DNA of 64,000 nt from Gammaproteobacteria bacterium (GTDB lineage Bacteria; Pseudomonadota; Gammaproteobacteria; SZUA-140): assembly GCA_015491865.1 (NCBI GenBank), contig WFVD01000013.1:150074-214073 (forward strand). Direction: 5' to 3'. The notes under the pieces were generated by a model. The model did not search any database. It saw nothing but the letters and a program-made list of their open reading frames with translations, and was not told where the DNA came from. Shown here piece by piece: positions 61,660-64,000 of this stretch (its first letter is position 1; each line of letters starts with the position of its first letter). The translations under genes were made by a program, and so were the position numbers.

Positions 61660-62141
61660 GGCCCCTTCAGCGTCAAACGGACATTGACCATACCGCTATC
61701 CTGATGTTGATCAACCGTAATGCTGTTGATAGAGACCGCATGTTTACTTTGCAGCTCCTCCAGCCAGCGCATCATTTTGTCAAAACTGGCCCGCTCAAGA
61801 CGAATGCGTACCTTGTCGGTACCATCCGGCTCGACTCGTGTTACCGCCTTGCCAAGGCCGCTGCGCTTTGCTGTTTGATCAGCCAGCGACAGCAGTGAGG
61901 CCCCTCCCGCGCTGGCGTGACGCTGGCCGCGACTCGCTTTACGTAACTGTGCAGCCTCAAGCGCCGCATTCTCCATCCACTGACTGATGGCACGCTGCTC
62001 ACTCACCACTTCGCGCAGACGTTCAACATCGCTGCTAAAAGAGAGCCAGCTACCCACCAGCAGTGCCAGAATTAACAGCAGCCCGCCACCCCCCACCATG
62101 ATGCGTTCGCGCGGATTGAGCGTTGCAAACCACCCTTTCAT
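61656..62141 (-). CDS. gspM: Type II secretion system protein M
   Basis: This 161-residue protein matches GspM: MKGWFATLNPRERIMVGGGG, one membrane helix (about 16-31), a coiled-coil region and a ferredoxin-like periplasmic domain. GspM forms the inner membrane platform with GspL, GspF and GspE. It overlaps gspN and gspL by 4 bp each, so the three are translationally coupled. Confidence 0.9.
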   Translation of the reverse strand: MKGWFATLNPRERIMVGGGGLLLILALLVGSWLSFSSDVERLREVVSEQRAISQWMENAALEAAQLRKASRGQRHASAGGASLLSLADQTAKRSGLGKAVTRVEPDGTDKVRIRLERASFDKMMRWLEELQSKHAVSINSITVDQHQDSGMVNVRLTLKGP

Positions 62142-63391
62142 GCCCCTTTACCTTTTAGTTGCAGGCGCGCTTCAATGCGGCTGTTGCGCGAGGTGGCAGA
62201 AAGAATCTCAACCTGCAGAGCGGCATCCCTGATGATGCGCTGTTTCAATTTATCCAGCCCCTGAATATCTGAAATCGCGAGCGCTATATCCAGTTGGCCA
62301 TTACGGTAACTAAGGCGTTGGAGCTGCAGCCCTGCTGTCGCCTTTAACGCATCACCCACCGATGAGAGCATCACTAACAGCTCATCACCACCATTGCCCC
62401 CCCCACCACCGCGCAATTTCTTAAGACACTGTTTCATCTGTGCTTCAGGGTTAACAATACGTTTGGCGCCGGGGCAGGTGGCGAGATAGGTCTGCTCGAT
62501 GTGCCCTTTTAGCGCGGCCTTCTCATCATTTAACCTGAAATAATCGGCCACCGTTGTGCCACCTGACAATAGCATCAGCAATGCCAGCATGACTGCCGTC
62601 GCTCGCCAGGGGCGCAGCAGTTTACCCATCTGATCACGACGGCTATATTGTCCCTGCAGTAGATTAAGCGTGCGCTTTTCGTCTAGCCCCTGCGCAAGCA
62701 GGAGCAGGGTATCCTCAATCCCATCTTCTCTGCTGATGACCAGATCAAACTCACCTGGTGCCTCAATCAACGGCTCTTCATCATCACTACCAGCCGTTAT
62801 CAGACGCAGCTGCTGCGGTCTATCTGCCGCGCCTTCCTGGGCCTGCAATGCGCTACGTAATATCAGGAGCAGGTTATCACGGTCAACTGCAAAACCCTGG
62901 TTGATACCGGTGCTCACCAGCACGGTGTCACCTTCGAGCAGAAGCGTCCACTGCGCCATATCTGATTGAGGCAGGCAGCAGAGGTCCGCAACGATCGCAT
63001 GTGGCTCAACGCCGTGCATTCTCAATAGATTAAGCCATGACTTCATCTTCTGGTGTTCGACCACCAGTGTCGTAACCTGGCCGGCGGCATCGGGCGTATC
63101 AATCACAAAATGGAGCTGCTCAACATCACTCGCGAGCTGCTCTTCAAGAATGTAGGGAACCGCGCTGAGAATTTTCTGACGATTTCGACTCGGTACAGTC
63201 GTCGACATCAGCAACAGTTCCGTTGCGGGGACGATGACGATGATGCGGCAGCCACTCGCCGCCGCTGCCAGATCACTAAATGGAGTCTCTGTCGAACGCG
63301 CTTGCGCCCCCTCTTCCGTCACATGCAGGGTAGAGACCGTTGTGCTCGTGCTACTCTCATTCGTCAGCCTGATATAAAATGTTGGCTGCAT
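62138..63391 (-). CDS. gspL: Type II secretion system protein L
   Basis: This 417-residue protein has the GspL cytoplasmic actin-like domain (about 1-240; SAVPYILEEQLASDVEQLHF is a family signature), one membrane helix (about 260-280) and a periplasmic ferredoxin-like C-terminal domain (about 330-415). It links the ATPase GspE to the membrane platform. A Gly-rich GGGGGNGGDE run (about 330-339) at the start of the periplasmic domain is unusual. It overlaps gspK by one base and gspM by 4 bp. Confidence 0.92.
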   Translation of the reverse strand: MQPTFYIRLTNESSTSTTVSTLHVTEEGAQARSTETPFSDLAAAASGCRIIVIVPATELLLMSTTVPSRNRQKILSAVPYILEEQLASDVEQLHFVIDTPDAAGQVTTLVVEHQKMKSWLNLLRMHGVEPHAIVADLCCLPQSDMAQWTLLLEGDTVLVSTGINQGFAVDRDNLLLILRSALQAQEGAADRPQQLRLITAGSDDEEPLIEAPGEFDLVISREDGIEDTLLLLAQGLDEKRTLNLLQGQYSRRDQMGKLLRPWRATAVMLALLMLLSGGTTVADYFRLNDEKAALKGHIEQTYLATCPGAKRIVNPEAQMKQCLKKLRGGGGGNGGDELLVMLSSVGDALKATAGLQLQRLSYRNGQLDIALAISDIQGLDKLKQRIIRDAALQVEILSATSRNSRIEARLQLKGKGA

Positions 63392-64000
63392 TAATAAACG
63401 CCCTGTGTGCGCATCACCACTTCCACTTTTGCTTTGTCATCTCTCACCAGCAAACTATACAGATTTGTGCGGCCACGCCCAAACTCAGACACTGAATTGA
63501 TTATAAAATATTTTGTCTGCACACTGAGGCCACTCTGGTCGGTCAGCCGCCCGCCAATCGCTGCACTATTGATAAAGTCACTGACCTTTTCAAAACCATT
63601 TTCACCCCGCTCTTCGATCAGCTGATCCGCCTCAGATTGCGTCAACCCATCAACCAGTGTCATTAACAGTTCGGCACTGGCGGTATTAACATTGATATCG
63701 GTATATTCCGGCAACACCGTGACATACGGCAATAGCGCATCGTACACCTTACGATCGAAGCCTTTAATCAATAGTAGCTCACTGGGGCTTGCCATCATCG
63801 CATTCGGGGTGCGATATGGCGGGGTGCGCCCGAGATACTCAAAGTCTTCCGCGCCGCCCGGGATGGTGACATCTTCATTTTCATCGATCCAGTCAACCAC
63901 CGCCTGCGCCAGCTCTTCGTTCAGGGCAAGCTGGCGTAGTAGACGCCGAAAACGGTCCAGATCGAGCGAGCTCGGCTGCTGCTCTTTCACCAGGTTATTG
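63391..64000 (-). CDS. gspK: Type II secretion minor pseudopilin GspK (5' end cut off)
   Basis: The frame runs to the window edge; about 202 C-terminal residues are visible, and the in-frame NNL just before a GTG at 63990 fits the family's FNLNNL motif, so that GTG is internal and not a start. The visible part is the large GspK alpha/beta head: AVVDWIDENEDV, YRTPNAMMASPSELLLIKGF and the helix-hairpin-helix-like INVNTASAELLMTLV. GspK caps the pseudopilus tip with GspI and GspJ. It is followed by gspL-M-N. Confidence 0.93.
   Translation of the reverse strand, partial: NNLVKEQQPSSLDLDRFRRLLRQLALNEELAQAVVDWIDENEDVTIPGGAEDFEYLGRTPPYRTPNAMMASPSELLLIKGFDRKVYDALLPYVTVLPEYTDINVNTASAELLMTLVDGLTQSEADQLIEERGENGFEKVSDFINSAAIGGRLTDQSGLSVQTKYFIINSVSEFGRGRTNLYSLLVRDDKAKVEVVMRTQGVY

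Noticed and set aside
63391..63990. GTG at 63990 as a true start of GspK
   Set aside because: The upstream in-frame codons give NNL, matching the family motif FNLNNL, and a start here would delete the pseudopilin helix; the gene is simply cut by the window edge.

Overview
The window reads as chromosomal DNA of a free-living, sulfur-metabolising gammaproteobacterium. The evidence is gene order and gene content: def-fmt-rsmB-DUF4390-ntrY-ntrX-trkA-trkH facing lysM-dprA-smg-topA, glnE near ilvE, a type IV pilus retraction ATPase, a type II secretion operon, a PEP-CTERM protein and an assimilatory sulfate-reduction cluster. GC content is moderate to high and genes are densely packed in short overlapping operons. 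I see no rRNA, tRNA, CRISPR or prophage. The species cannot be named from the sequence.

Region 1 (1-14.7 kb) is an LPS core locus: a TolC-like channel (cut at the left edge), a late acyltransferase, WaaA, KdkA, two GT9 heptosyltransferase-like enzymes, a KdsA-type synthase, a transaldolase-CBS fusion, a KdsC-like phosphatase, a WaaE-like GT2, an O-antigen ligase, WaaF, HldD and HldE. The centre of interest is the trio at 6.5-9.1 kb. The fusion carries the CBS pair typical of arabinose-5-phosphate isomerase KdsD, but its SIS domain is replaced by a fructose-6-phosphate-aldolase/transaldolase barrel that keeps the Schiff-base lysine. It lies between KdsA and KdsC homologues. I infer an alternative, aldol-type supply of arabinose-5-phosphate, or a related 3-deoxy-ulosonate pathway.

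Region 2 (14.8-26.3 kb) holds a DUF6165 protein, a CHCC zinc-finger protein, ilvE, glnE, pilU, an HDOD protein and an RND efflux pair. Region 3 (26.4-34.9 kb) holds a PilZ-like protein, a pentapeptide-repeat protein, a PEP-CTERM protein with a lectin-like region, an ammonium-transporter/histidine-kinase hybrid, and pip-dtd-apaH. Two copies of a ~145 bp MITE-like element lie at 16.45 kb and 29.42 kb.

Region 4 (35-51 kb) is housekeeping: a methyltransferase, Trk potassium uptake, the NtrYX two-component pair, RsmB, formylation/deformylation enzymes, a LysM protein, DprA, Smg and TopA. Region 5 (51-56.2 kb) is assimilatory sulfur metabolism: CysB regulator, TauE-type exporter, a siroheme reductase fused to a TusA-like domain, and an APS-type CysH. 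Region 6 (56.2-64 kb) has a GAF-GGDEF cyclase, a lipoprotein, TRAP transporter membrane subunits and the gspK-L-M-N end of a type II secretion operon (gspK cut at the right edge).

Starts were chosen by Met position, signal peptide and ribosome-binding site. Family assignments are from recognition of motifs, not database searches.
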